Positions 1 to 5,067 of a stretch of 6,722 nucleotides of DNA are shown piece by piece (within the stretch, counting starts at the first letter, position 1; each line of letters starts with the position of its first letter). This DNA is from Bacillota bacterium (GTDB taxonomy: Bacteria; Bacillota; Clostridia; Christensenellales; SZUA-584). The notes beneath the pieces were generated by a model. The model saw nothing but the letters and a program-made list of their open reading frames with translations, had not been told where the DNA came from and searched no databases. The stretch lies in assembly GCA_023441905.1 (NCBI GenBank), contig JAEZNC010000035.1, positions 1-6,722 on the forward strand, written 5' to 3'. Both the position numbers and the translations under genes were made by a program.

Positions 1-1124
1 CCGAGCGGTATGGAGATCACCAGCGCGCAGGGGCAGGAAACCACAAGAAACACAAGCGCTCTTCTCAGCCAATCCGCAAAGATCGCGCCCGGAATCAGCA
101 GCGGCGGAAGCACTGCGAGCGCAAGTGCCGCAGCCACCACGGCGGGCGTGTAATAACGGGAAAACCGTGTCATAAACGCCTCGGTGGGGGCCTTTTTGTC
201 CGCGGCATCCTGCACGAGCGTCAAAATCTTTGAGAGTGTCGATTCGCCAAAAGACTTGGTGACTTCAATTGTGAGCAGCCCGTTTTGATTGACCGAGCCT
301 GCCAGTACCTCGCTGCCCGGCTGCACATCGCGCGGCAGCGATTCTCCCGTAAGCGCGGATGTGTCAAGCGCCGATTCGCCGCTTTTCACAATGCCGTCAA
401 GAGGGATTCTCTCGCCGGGGCGAACGGCAATCACATCGCCGATGGAGACATCCTCCGGAGCTGCGCGCCGCAAGCCGTCCGGCGTTTGCAGGTTGGCATA
501 ATCGGGGCGGATGTCCATCAACGCTGTGATGGACCGACGCGAACGATTGACCGCGATATCCTGAAACAGCTCTCCGACTTGGTAAAAAAGCATCACGGCA
601 ACGCCTTCGGGGTATTCGCCGATGGTGAATGCGCTGATTGTCGCGAGGCTCATCAGAAAGTTTTCATCGAATACTTTTCCCTTGGTGATGTTTTTGAGTG
701 CACGCAGCACCACCTCGCCGCCAACGAGAAAATAGGCACCCAAATACAGCAGAAGAGACAGCAGACCCGTTGCGCCGGAGAATATTGCAGCCGCGAAAAG
801 CGCCGCGCCGAGGCCCAGCGCCGCGTAAAAAAGCTTGCGCTTGGTCGGCAGGGCAAAGGGCGGCGCATCCCGAGAATAGGAGACCTTGATATCCGGCTCG
901 ATTTCTTTGACAAGCCTGCCTAGCATCTGCAGCACGTGCGGCAAATCCTCGGCGCTGCGCGCGGTAACGGTAAGCCGCTGGGCCATGAGATTGAGTGTGG
1001 CGCTTTCAACGCCGTCGATCTTTGCCGTCGCTTCTTCGATTTTACGGGCACAATCTGCGCAATTCAACCCGCGCAGGTACAGCTGTGCCTCTTTTGGGTC
1101 GTTATGTTTTGTTGCTGCTTTCAT
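1..1124 (-). CDS. cadA: Heavy-metal translocating P1B-type ATPase, CadA/ZntA-like (N-terminal part, cut by window edge)
   Basis: This is a membrane pump that uses ATP to export soft divalent metals (Zn, Cd, Pb by family). I read 374 codons from ATG at 1124 to the left edge, in frame without a stop. Residues 1-80 form a heavy-metal-associated domain with the metal-binding pair C22-A-D-C25 (GLNCADCA, typical of CadA). Hydrophobic segments follow at about 98-116, 120-140, 155-172 and 175-190. The actuator domain carries TGES at 259-262. A further membrane stretch leads to the intramembrane C364-P-C366 motif, then the window ends. The phosphorylation site DKTG, the nucleotide-binding domain and the last helices must lie outside. 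The start is supported by AGGAGA at 1133-1138. CPC plus a CADC-type HMA favours Zn/Cd over Cu, but the residues in the later helices that decide specificity are not visible. The ROK gene is divergent. Confidence 0.93.
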   Translation of the reverse strand, partial: MKAATKHNDPKEAQLYLRGLNCADCARKIEEATAKIDGVESATLNLMAQRLTVTARSAEDLPHVLQMLGRLVKEIEPDIKVSYSRDAPPFALPTKRKLFYAALGLGAALFAAAIFSGATGLLSLLLYLGAYFLVGGEVVLRALKNITKGKVFDENFLMSLATISAFTIGEYPEGVAVMLFYQVGELFQDIAVNRSRRSITALMDIRPDYANLQTPDGLRRAAPEDVSIGDVIAVRPGERIPLDGIVKSGESALDTSALTGESLPRDVQPGSEVLAGSVNQNGLLTIEVTKSFGESTLSKILTLVQDAADKKAPTEAFMTRFSRYYTPAVVAAALALAVLPPLLIPGAIFADWLRRALVFLVVSCPCALVISIPL

Positions 1125-1148
1125 TACAGTAATCTCCTAACAAACAAG

Positions 1149-1171
1149 TGAACAGTTGAACAAACATTCAA
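1149..1171. promoter_or_regulatory. Candidate ArsR/SmtB-type metal-sensor operator
   Basis: TTGAA-CAAACA-TTCAA (1156-1171) is an inverted repeat with perfect 5-bp arms and a 6-bp spacer. The hexamer TGAACA occurs twice in tandem, at 1149-1154 and 1157-1162. The pattern TGAACA...TTCA resembles operators of SmtB/CzrA-like zinc and cadmium sensors as I know them. It lies just after the predicted transcription start of the efflux gene, a typical place for such repression. No ArsR-family gene is in the window, so the regulator would be encoded elsewhere. The assignment rests on pattern and context only. Confidence 0.5.
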
Positions 1172-1182
1172 ACGATAATTTT

Positions 1183-1210
1183 ATTATATTCAAGATTTGC
1201 GAAAAGTCAA
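1183..1210 (-). promoter_or_regulatory. Sigma-A-type promoter of the metal ATPase gene
   Basis: On the minus strand, TTGACT (1205-1210) and a perfect TATAAT (1183-1188) are separated by 16 bp. Transcription should begin near 1176, giving a leader of about 50 nt that includes the operator-like repeats and the AGGAGA ribosome binding site at 1133-1138. Confidence 0.72.
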
Positions 1211-1238
1211 CACGAAATACGCTTTTTTATCTGTATGA

Positions 1239-1267
1239 TTGACAAATTAATGAATATGATCTATTTT
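1239..1267 (+). promoter_or_regulatory. Promoter of the ROK-MFS operon
   Basis: A perfect TTGACA (1239-1244) is followed after 17 bp by TATTTT (1262-1267), which matches four of six -10 positions. The predicted start near 1274 would place the inverted repeat at 1276-1300 at the very 5' end of the transcript, so that repeat could act on DNA (blocking initiation) or on RNA (around the ribosome binding site). Confidence 0.65.
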
Positions 1268-1275
1268 GAAAGCAG

Positions 1276-1300
1276 ACTTATTAAAAGAGGTTTAAAAAGT
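1276..1300 (+). promoter_or_regulatory. Inverted repeat enclosing the ribosome binding site and start of the ROK gene
   Basis: The arms 1276-1285 and 1291-1300 are complementary at 9 of 10 positions (ACTTATTAAA against TTTAAAAAGT, with a mismatch at 1280/1296). The five bases between them (1286-1290) are AGAGG, the Shine-Dalgarno sequence, and the right arm ends inside the GTG start codon (1299-1301). AT-rich palindromes of this kind are the usual operators of ROK regulators such as NagC and Mlc, so autoregulation is likely. In RNA, the repeat could also form a weak hairpin displaying the Shine-Dalgarno sequence in its loop. The sequence cannot tell the two apart. Confidence 0.55.
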
Positions 1301-2291
1301 GGATACCGCGAGAGTCAAGCAGCTGAATAAAAAAGCATTACGCGCTCATTTAACCCGGAAACGGGAGGCCACCATTCAGGGACTCTCCAATCTGACGTCG
1401 CTAAGCGTGGTGACGGTAAAGACCCTGCTCACAGAAATGATTGATAGCGGAGAAGTGTTCGAAGGCCGGTATATTCCGTCGGGCGGCGGGCGACCCTCGC
1501 AGCTTTTTGTTTATAACGGCGCATACCGCCATGCGGTTGTGATTTACGGACATCAGAAAGACAGCAGAAATGCGATAAATCTGTTTGTCGTCAATTTGTA
1601 TGGTGAATGCGTTTACCGTAAGCAGACTTTTTTGGACGACATACAGGTGGAAAGCTTTGCTGATATGCTTGACGAAGCGATTGCAGCGTATCCGGATACG
1701 GCCGTTATTGCTTTTGGGCTGCCGGGCTTTGAGGAAAACGGCGTGATTGCTGCCAACGATTACAGCGGCATTGTGGGCGACAGATTCATACCATTCTATC
1801 AGGCAAGATACGAGCTGCCCGTGGTTTTTTCCAACGATGTGAACGCGGCCGTGAAGGGATATGCCGAGTTGAACACAGATTTGCCGTGTCTCGTGGGCAT
1901 CTATTTCCCGCGTATATATAGGCCCGGTGCCGGCATGGTGCTTAACGGGGAAGTCTATACAGGATCGCAGCATTTTGCGGGTGAAATCGGTCATCTACTG
2001 CCGGATATCGACTGGGCTCGCCTTGATTACAGCGACGGAGAAACCATGCGGGATGCCACGTCCCGGCTGCTCGGTATATACTGCCGCGTTCTCGCGCCGC
2101 ATCAGTTTGTGCTTTACGGTGATTTTTTCTGCGTGGGTGATACAGAGAAAATCAAGCAAAAAACGCAGTCGCTGCTGAACGGGCAGTTTCGCGTGAATGT
2201 GGCGCTGTCGTCCGCGTTTGAGGCCGACTTTGAACACGGTTTGACCGCTCTCGCGCTCGAACATATACACGATATAAATCTTCTGGATTAA
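1299..2291 (+). CDS. ROK-family transcriptional regulator lacking the zinc cysteine cluster
   Basis: This 330-residue protein probably controls the permease gene downstream in response to a sugar or derivative. Residues 1-66 form a winged helix-turn-helix that starts with a ROK-like helix and ends in the wing motif GGGRP (62-66). The rest is a ROK (sugar-kinase-like) domain: a degenerate first strand at 78-102 without the DxGxT phosphate motif, SND at 178-180 (D180 is the position of the kinase catalytic aspartate), and PGAGMVLNGEVYTGSQHFAGEIGH at 209-232. H232 of the ROK zinc site remains, but the CxCGxxGC cluster that normally follows is missing, and the protein is shorter than the usual 380-400 residues. 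It may therefore bind ligand without catalysis or structural zinc. The GTG start has AGAGG 8 bp upstream. It ends 17 bp before the MFS gene, so the two are likely co-transcribed. Confidence 0.85.
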   Translation: MDTARVKQLNKKALRAHLTRKREATIQGLSNLTSLSVVTVKTLLTEMIDSGEVFEGRYIPSGGGRPSQLFVYNGAYRHAVVIYGHQKDSRNAINLFVVNLYGECVYRKQTFLDDIQVESFADMLDEAIAAYPDTAVIAFGLPGFEENGVIAANDYSGIVGDRFIPFYQARYELPVVFSNDVNAAVKGYAELNTDLPCLVGIYFPRIYRPGAGMVLNGEVYTGSQHFAGEIGHLLPDIDWARLDYSDGETMRDATSRLLGIYCRVLAPHQFVLYGDFFCVGDTEKIKQKTQSLLNGQFRVNVALSSAFEADFEHGLTALALEHIHDINLLD

Positions 2292-2308
2292 GAGAAAGGC
2301 AATCAATT

Positions 2309-3478
2309 ATGGCGGTTTTATTGGTGATTATTTATGTCTCATTCATCAGCCTCGGGCTGCCGGATGGGCTGCTCGGTGCGGCATGGCCGGTGATGAGCAC
2401 GGATTTCGGTGCTTCTTTATCGTTTGCGGGTGTGATTTCGATGATCACGGCGGGGGGAACCATTGTATCGAGCCTGTTCAGTGAGAGGGTTATCAGGCGT
2501 TTTGGCACGGGCCTCGTCACCACGGTCAGCGTGCTGATGACGGCAATCGCGCTACTCGGTATCTCTTTATCCGGAAGCGTGCTTTGGATTTGCATATTTG
2601 CGGTGCCGCTCGGCCTCGGCGCGGGCTCTGTGGATGCCGCGCTTAATAATTTTGTGGCGCTGCATTACAAAGCCCACCATATGAACTGGCTTCACTGCTT
2701 TTGGGGAGTGGGCGCATCGGCAGGCCCTATGGTTATGTCGTTTTTTATCGCAAAACAGAATGGCTGGAAGATGGGATACGGCATAATCGGCATTGTTCAG
2801 GTTGTGCTGGTGGCGGCGCTTTTCGCTGCTTTGCCGCTATGGAAGAGGGTTCCTGAACAAAGCGGCGGGGCACAGAATCAAAGCACCAAAACCATTCTCG
2901 GCGCAATCAAAATTCCCGGTGTGAAATCGGCCATGCTCATATTTCTTGTTTACTGCTCGCTTGAGATGACGATGGGCCTTTGGGGCAGCAGCTATCTGGT
3001 CGGCATCAGAGGCCTTCCGGCTGAGACGGCGGCGCAGTGGGTGTCGCTCTACTATCTGGGAATCACTACAGGGCGCTTCGCGTCCGGCTTTGTGTCGATG
3101 AGGCTGAATAACACCGTGATGATACGTCTTGGCATTTTCATCATTGCGGCGGGTTTGCTTGCCGTGTTGCTGCCGCTTGGCAATACGGGGGCCCTAATTG
3201 GCTTCGTGATGATCGGTCTTGGATGTGCGCCTATCTTTCCGTCGATGCTGCACGAAACGCCCGCGCGTTTCGGAAAAACGGATTCGCAAAAGCTTGAGGG
3301 GCTGCAGATGGCAAGCGCTTACACAGGCAGCACGCTGATGCCGCTGGTCGTTGGTGCGGCGGCCCAATCCATCGGCATTTATCTTTTCCCTTATTTCCTT
3401 TTGGTGATGTTTGTGACACTGCTGCTGCTCTCGGAGAACCTAAACCGCATCGTGCTGGCAAATAGAAAGGCCTCCTGA
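2309..3478 (+). CDS. MFS permease, fucose/sugar-permease-like
   Basis: This 389-residue inner-membrane carrier has about 12 predicted helices in two halves, joined by a polar loop at about 178-198. Recognisable parts are LGLPDGLLGAAWP (15-27) after helix 1, SERVIRRFG (58-66) in the place of MFS motif A between helices 2 and 3, GLGAGSVDAALNN (102-114) in helix 4, WLHCFWGVGAS (127-137) in helix 5, and YYLGITTGRFASGF (248-261) between helices 7 and 8. This combination matches a clostridial branch related to FucP-type sugar transporters. The substrate cannot be read from sequence. A sugar is inferred from family and from the ROK regulator just upstream. AGAAAGG (2293-2299) precedes the ATG by 9 bp. 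The length is normal, with no break. Confidence 0.88.
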   Translation: MAVLLVIIYVSFISLGLPDGLLGAAWPVMSTDFGASLSFAGVISMITAGGTIVSSLFSERVIRRFGTGLVTTVSVLMTAIALLGISLSGSVLWICIFAVPLGLGAGSVDAALNNFVALHYKAHHMNWLHCFWGVGASAGPMVMSFFIAKQNGWKMGYGIIGIVQVVLVAALFAALPLWKRVPEQSGGAQNQSTKTILGAIKIPGVKSAMLIFLVYCSLEMTMGLWGSSYLVGIRGLPAETAAQWVSLYYLGITTGRFASGFVSMRLNNTVMIRLGIFIIAAGLLAVLLPLGNTGALIGFVMIGLGCAPIFPSMLHETPARFGKTDSQKLEGLQMASAYTGSTLMPLVVGAAAQSIGIYLFPYFLLVMFVTLLLLSENLNRIVLANRKAS

Positions 3479-3657
3479 AGAAGCCTTGCAGATCGTTGAC
3501 GTTATCCGTTTGTGAACGTCCAGACAGCAGGACATCAAAAACAGTCTGAAGGAGACAGCGGCACAGTACAAAAAGCCATTTTTCAGGCTCCTCAGACAGC
3601 TTCCCCGGCCATAGCCAGATGCCTGCACACGCGCAGATCGGATGGCGTTCCGTTCTG
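3479..3657. other. Convergent intergenic region with repeats and secondary structure
   Basis: This 179-bp gap separates two converging operons. It contains three copies of AGACAGC (3522-3528, 3553-3559, 3594-3600), a small GTCC...GGAC inverted repeat at about 3518-3533, and the long imperfect hairpin listed separately. The MFS gene end is flanked by AAGGC (3467-3471) and GCCTT (3483-3487), but without a T-run I do not call it a terminator. Short open frames crossing the gap have no plausible ribosome binding site or recognisable domain. The density of repeats hints at a dispersed intergenic element, which only a genome-wide comparison could show. Confidence 0.4.
3537..3597 (-). terminator. 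Possible terminator of the flavodoxin-TfoX operon
   Basis: The arms 3544-3554 and 3588-3597 pair over 10 bp with one bulged base (3550). Read on the minus strand, the stem is followed after two bases by TTTTT (3537-3541), the order expected of an intrinsic terminator for the operon ending at 3658. Inside the 33-nt loop sits AAAAA-GCCA-TTTTT (3570-3583). The loop is longer than in a typical terminator and the T-run is short, so other roles are possible. Confidence 0.4.
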
Positions 3658-3912
3658 TTATGGGAGGGAGTGAAAGAACGCTTTCAGATCCGCTTTCTCC
3701 TCGGCTGTCAGCAGCCCGCGCTGCTTACCTTGCGCGGCACCGGCCAGTGCATACAGGCTCATGAGGCAGGCGTCGGGATAGAGCGTTTTCACACGCAGAA
3801 ACGCGGGTTTCACGCCCGTTTCCATCAATTCGTCCACACATGATATGCCCGCCTCTTTAAGACGGCCCGCAAGCACAGGCCCGATGCCGGGCAGTTTTTC
3901 AATATCATTCAT
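3658..3912 (-). CDS. Stand-alone TfoX C-terminal-domain protein
   Basis: This 84-residue protein corresponds to the C-terminal domain of TfoX/Sxy proteins without the N-terminal half. The start, IEKLPGIGPVLAGRLKEAGI (4-23), is a helix-hairpin-helix-like segment. It is followed by VDELMETGVKPAFLRVKTLYPDACLMSLYALAGAAQG, a pattern that characterises this domain, and a final helix rich in Lys and Glu. In gamma-proteobacteria full TfoX controls competence; for the isolated domain no role is established, and DNA or protein binding is only inferred from the fold. Its ATG overlaps the TGA of the flavodoxin gene (ATGA, 3909-3912), so it is probably translated by coupling and made together with that protein. 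There is no strong ribosome binding site of its own. Its length is usual for solitary members. Confidence 0.82.
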   Translation of the reverse strand: MNDIEKLPGIGPVLAGRLKEAGISCVDELMETGVKPAFLRVKTLYPDACLMSLYALAGAAQGKQRGLLTAEEKADLKAFFHSLP

Positions 3913-4373
3913 TCTTTTATGGTCCTTTCAGCCCATTCGGCGGCGCGTTGCAGCTCGCCGTCTTTGAGAGGGCCTTCGGATTCAAGGACGTAAAAACCGG
4001 TGGGATCCGTGTGGACAAAAGCACCCTTCTTAATCAGTTCTTTTTGAACTTTCTCCGCGGCGTAGCCAAACCATTTGACCATTCTTTTGAGCATAGCGGA
4101 ATCCACTGTTTCCATGATTGCACGTGTATCAAAAGCGGCCGCGTGTTTTCCCTTGAGCGTACCGGCGGGCAGCCTTTTGAGCCATGCTGTCACGGCGGGT
4201 GTAGGGCGGAACGCACGGGTGGGAGAGCCTAAAAATACATGAGTGGCATCGCCCAAATCCGCCGCGCAGATATCGGTGATTTTGAACAGAGCACCGCCCG
4301 TGGCTTTGGCGATTTCATCGGCGATTTTTGCGGTATTACCAAAAACGGAGTCATAAATCACAATCGTTTTCAT
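3909..4373 (-). CDS. Flavodoxin-like FMN-binding protein
   Basis: This 154-residue protein should be a small cytoplasmic electron carrier or oxidoreductase using FMN. It starts MKTIVIYDS, the first strand of a flavodoxin fold. The phosphate loop S9-V-F-G-N-T14 follows, then the helix AKIADEIAKA. VFLGSPTRAFRPTP (46-59) is the loop that packs against the flavin ring, and KGKHAAAFDTR (74-84) the next strand and loop. The C-terminal part continues with FVHTDPTGFYVLESEGPLKDGELQRAAEWAERTI, as in flavodoxin-domain proteins of Firmicutes. The frame stays open upstream to 4421, but the ATG at 4373 is preferred because GAGGAGG (4379-4385) lies 5 bp upstream and the mature strand begins there. It overlaps the TfoX-domain gene by 4 bp and is divergent from zur. 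The redox partner is unknown. Confidence 0.85.
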   Translation of the reverse strand: MKTIVIYDSVFGNTAKIADEIAKATGGALFKITDICAADLGDATHVFLGSPTRAFRPTPAVTAWLKRLPAGTLKGKHAAAFDTRAIMETVDSAMLKRMVKWFGYAAEKVQKELIKKGAFVHTDPTGFYVLESEGPLKDGELQRAAEWAERTIKE

Positions 4374-4400
4374 GAAAGCCTCCTCAACAATATTTTCGAT

Positions 4401-4429
4401 ATTATAACATGATGCCGACATATCATAAA
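4401..4429 (-). promoter_or_regulatory. Extended -10 promoter of the flavodoxin-TfoX operon
   Basis: On the minus strand a perfect TATAAT (4401-4406) is preceded by TGT (4407-4409), the extended -10 arrangement that tolerates a poor -35. The best -35 candidate is TTTATG (4424-4429) with 17-bp spacing. Transcription would start near 4394, with a leader of about 20 nt holding the GAGGAGG site. A short inverted repeat AATAT-N5-ATATT (4389-4403) overlaps the -10 and start. Confidence 0.6.
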
Positions 4430-4455
4430 TAGCCTGTGGAATATTTTGGACCGAA

Positions 4456-4513
4456 TCATATTAATCTGGTTCATATTGACAAACAACGTCACAATGTTTA
4501 AACTGAATATGAA
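4456..4513. repeat. TCATATT repeats around the zur promoter
   Basis: TCATATT occurs at 4456-4462 and again at 4471-4477. Its inverse AATATGA is at 4506-4512. The last two extend to an 8-bp inverted pair (TTCATATT 4470-4477, AATATGAA 4506-4513) that flanks the -35/-10 region of the zur promoter. They might be sites for a second regulator shared by the divergent operons, or chance in AT-rich DNA. Confidence 0.3.
4476..4504 (+). promoter_or_regulatory. Promoter of the zur-znuA-znuC operon
   Basis: A perfect TTGACA (4476-4481), a 17-bp spacer and TAAACT (4499-4504, four of six matches) form a sigma-A-type promoter. The start is predicted near 4511, immediately before the 7-1-7 palindrome at 4516-4530, so a protein bound there would block transcription. 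Confidence 0.65.
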
Positions 4514-4515
4514 AA

Positions 4516-4530
4516 TGAAAACCGTTTTCA
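4516..4530. promoter_or_regulatory. Putative Zur box (perfect 7-1-7 inverted repeat)
   Basis: TGAAAAC-C-GTTTTCA is perfectly symmetrical with 7-bp arms around a single base, the architecture of Fur, Zur and PerR boxes. It lies between the predicted transcription start and the ribosome binding site of the Fur-family gene, and no other equally good copy was seen in the window. The expected role is zinc-dependent autorepression of the operon. The sequence differs from the B. subtilis Zur consensus, so the link to this regulator is inferred from symmetry and position. Confidence 0.7.
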
Positions 4531-4548
4531 GATTGAGGTGAACGTGGT

Positions 4549-4983
4549 TTGGATAGCAAGGGAAAATACAATACCCGTCAAGGTGAACTCATCCTCCAAT
4601 GTCTCAAAGAGCACACGGATGAGCATGTGACGGCTGATATGATACTCGGTTTCCTTAAAGCCCGGGGGGCTTCTGTGGGGCAGACCACCGTTTACCGCAA
4701 CCTTGATAAGCTCGTCAATGAGGGAAGCGTGGTGAAATATCCGGGCGCGGAAGGCGTGGGTGCGTGCTATCAGTACCTCGCGCAAGATCATAGGTGTACC
4801 ACGCATTATCATCTGGTATGCGCCGATTGCGGACAGGTGATTCATCTGCATTGCGACTACCTCGATGAAATGACGGCCCATTTGCTGGATCATCACCAGT
4901 TCAGCATGGACAAGTTTAAAACGGTGATATACGGGCTTTGCCGGTCGTGCGAAGCGGCAAGGCATAAAAAAGAGGAGAAATAA
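4549..4983 (+). CDS. zur: Fur-family metalloregulator, Zur-like
   Basis: This 144-residue dimeric repressor binds DNA when loaded with metal. The N-terminal winged helix has the recognition helix GQTTVYRNLDKLVNEG (44-59), with the TTVYRNL signature of the family. The C-terminal domain carries a complete Cys4 structural zinc site, C91-x2-C94 and C131-x2-C134. A second, sensory site probably uses ligands among C83, H86 and H88 (CTTHYH), with H99, H101, C102 and D103 nearby. The Cys and His richness, and the zinc importer directly downstream, favour Zur over Fur or PerR. The start is TTG at 4549 with GAGGTG (4535-4540) 8 bp upstream; a stop at 4534-4536 excludes an earlier start, and the next ATG would delete the first helix. 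The rare start may keep the repressor level low. The operator at 4516-4530 suggests autoregulation. Confidence 0.85.
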   Translation: MDSKGKYNTRQGELILQCLKEHTDEHVTADMILGFLKARGASVGQTTVYRNLDKLVNEGSVVKYPGAEGVGACYQYLAQDHRCTTHYHLVCADCGQVIHLHCDYLDEMTAHLLDHHQFSMDKFKTVIYGLCRSCEAARHKKEEK

Positions 4984-4987
4984 CAAA

Positions 4988-5012
4988 GCCGTTTATTGTT
5001 TAACGGCGTTTT
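4988..5012 (+). promoter_or_regulatory. Hairpin between zur and znuA, possible attenuator
   Basis: GCCGTT (4988-4993) and AACGGC (5002-5007) form a 6-bp perfect stem with an 8-nt loop, followed by GTTTT (5008-5012). It begins five bases after the zur stop. The T-run is too short for a strong terminator; partial termination or mRNA processing that sets different levels of repressor and importer is plausible. Confidence 0.4.
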
Positions 5013-5067
5013 GGCTATATTGGAGGCATACGGTATCAAGCCACGGAAAATCAAGGAGACTGACAGA

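Noticed and set aside
285..923. A 212-codon open frame on the plus strand
   Set aside because: It lies wholly antisense to the metal ATPase, whose frame shows HMA, TGES and CPC motifs; the antisense product has no recognisable domain.
1401..1994. A 197-codon minus-strand frame inside the ROK gene
   Set aside because: It is antisense to a gene with a clear winged-helix and ROK domain, and its composition looks like a reverse-strand artefact.
3467..3487. AAGGC/GCCTT inverted repeat at the MFS gene end as a terminator
   Set aside because: It has only five base pairs, an 11-nt loop and no T-run after it.
3440..3628. A 62-codon minus-strand frame across the convergent gap
   Set aside because: It overlaps the MFS 3' end and the hairpin region, and has no convincing ribosome binding site or known domain. 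It could be a remnant but this cannot be supported.
4374..4421. A longer flavodoxin start at 4421
   Set aside because: The extra 16 residues include the promoter -10 and the GAGGAGG site translated as protein; the family begins at the strand KTIVIYDS.
4528..4986. A 152-codon minus-strand frame over zur
   Set aside because: It is fully antisense to the Fur-family gene, which has the complete Cys4 site and DNA-binding signature.
4996..5067. An N-terminal extension of ZnuA starting at TTG 4996
   Set aside because: It would put 24 non-hydrophobic residues before a clear lipoprotein signal and starts within the intergenic hairpin; ATG 5068 with AAGGAG upstream is the better start.
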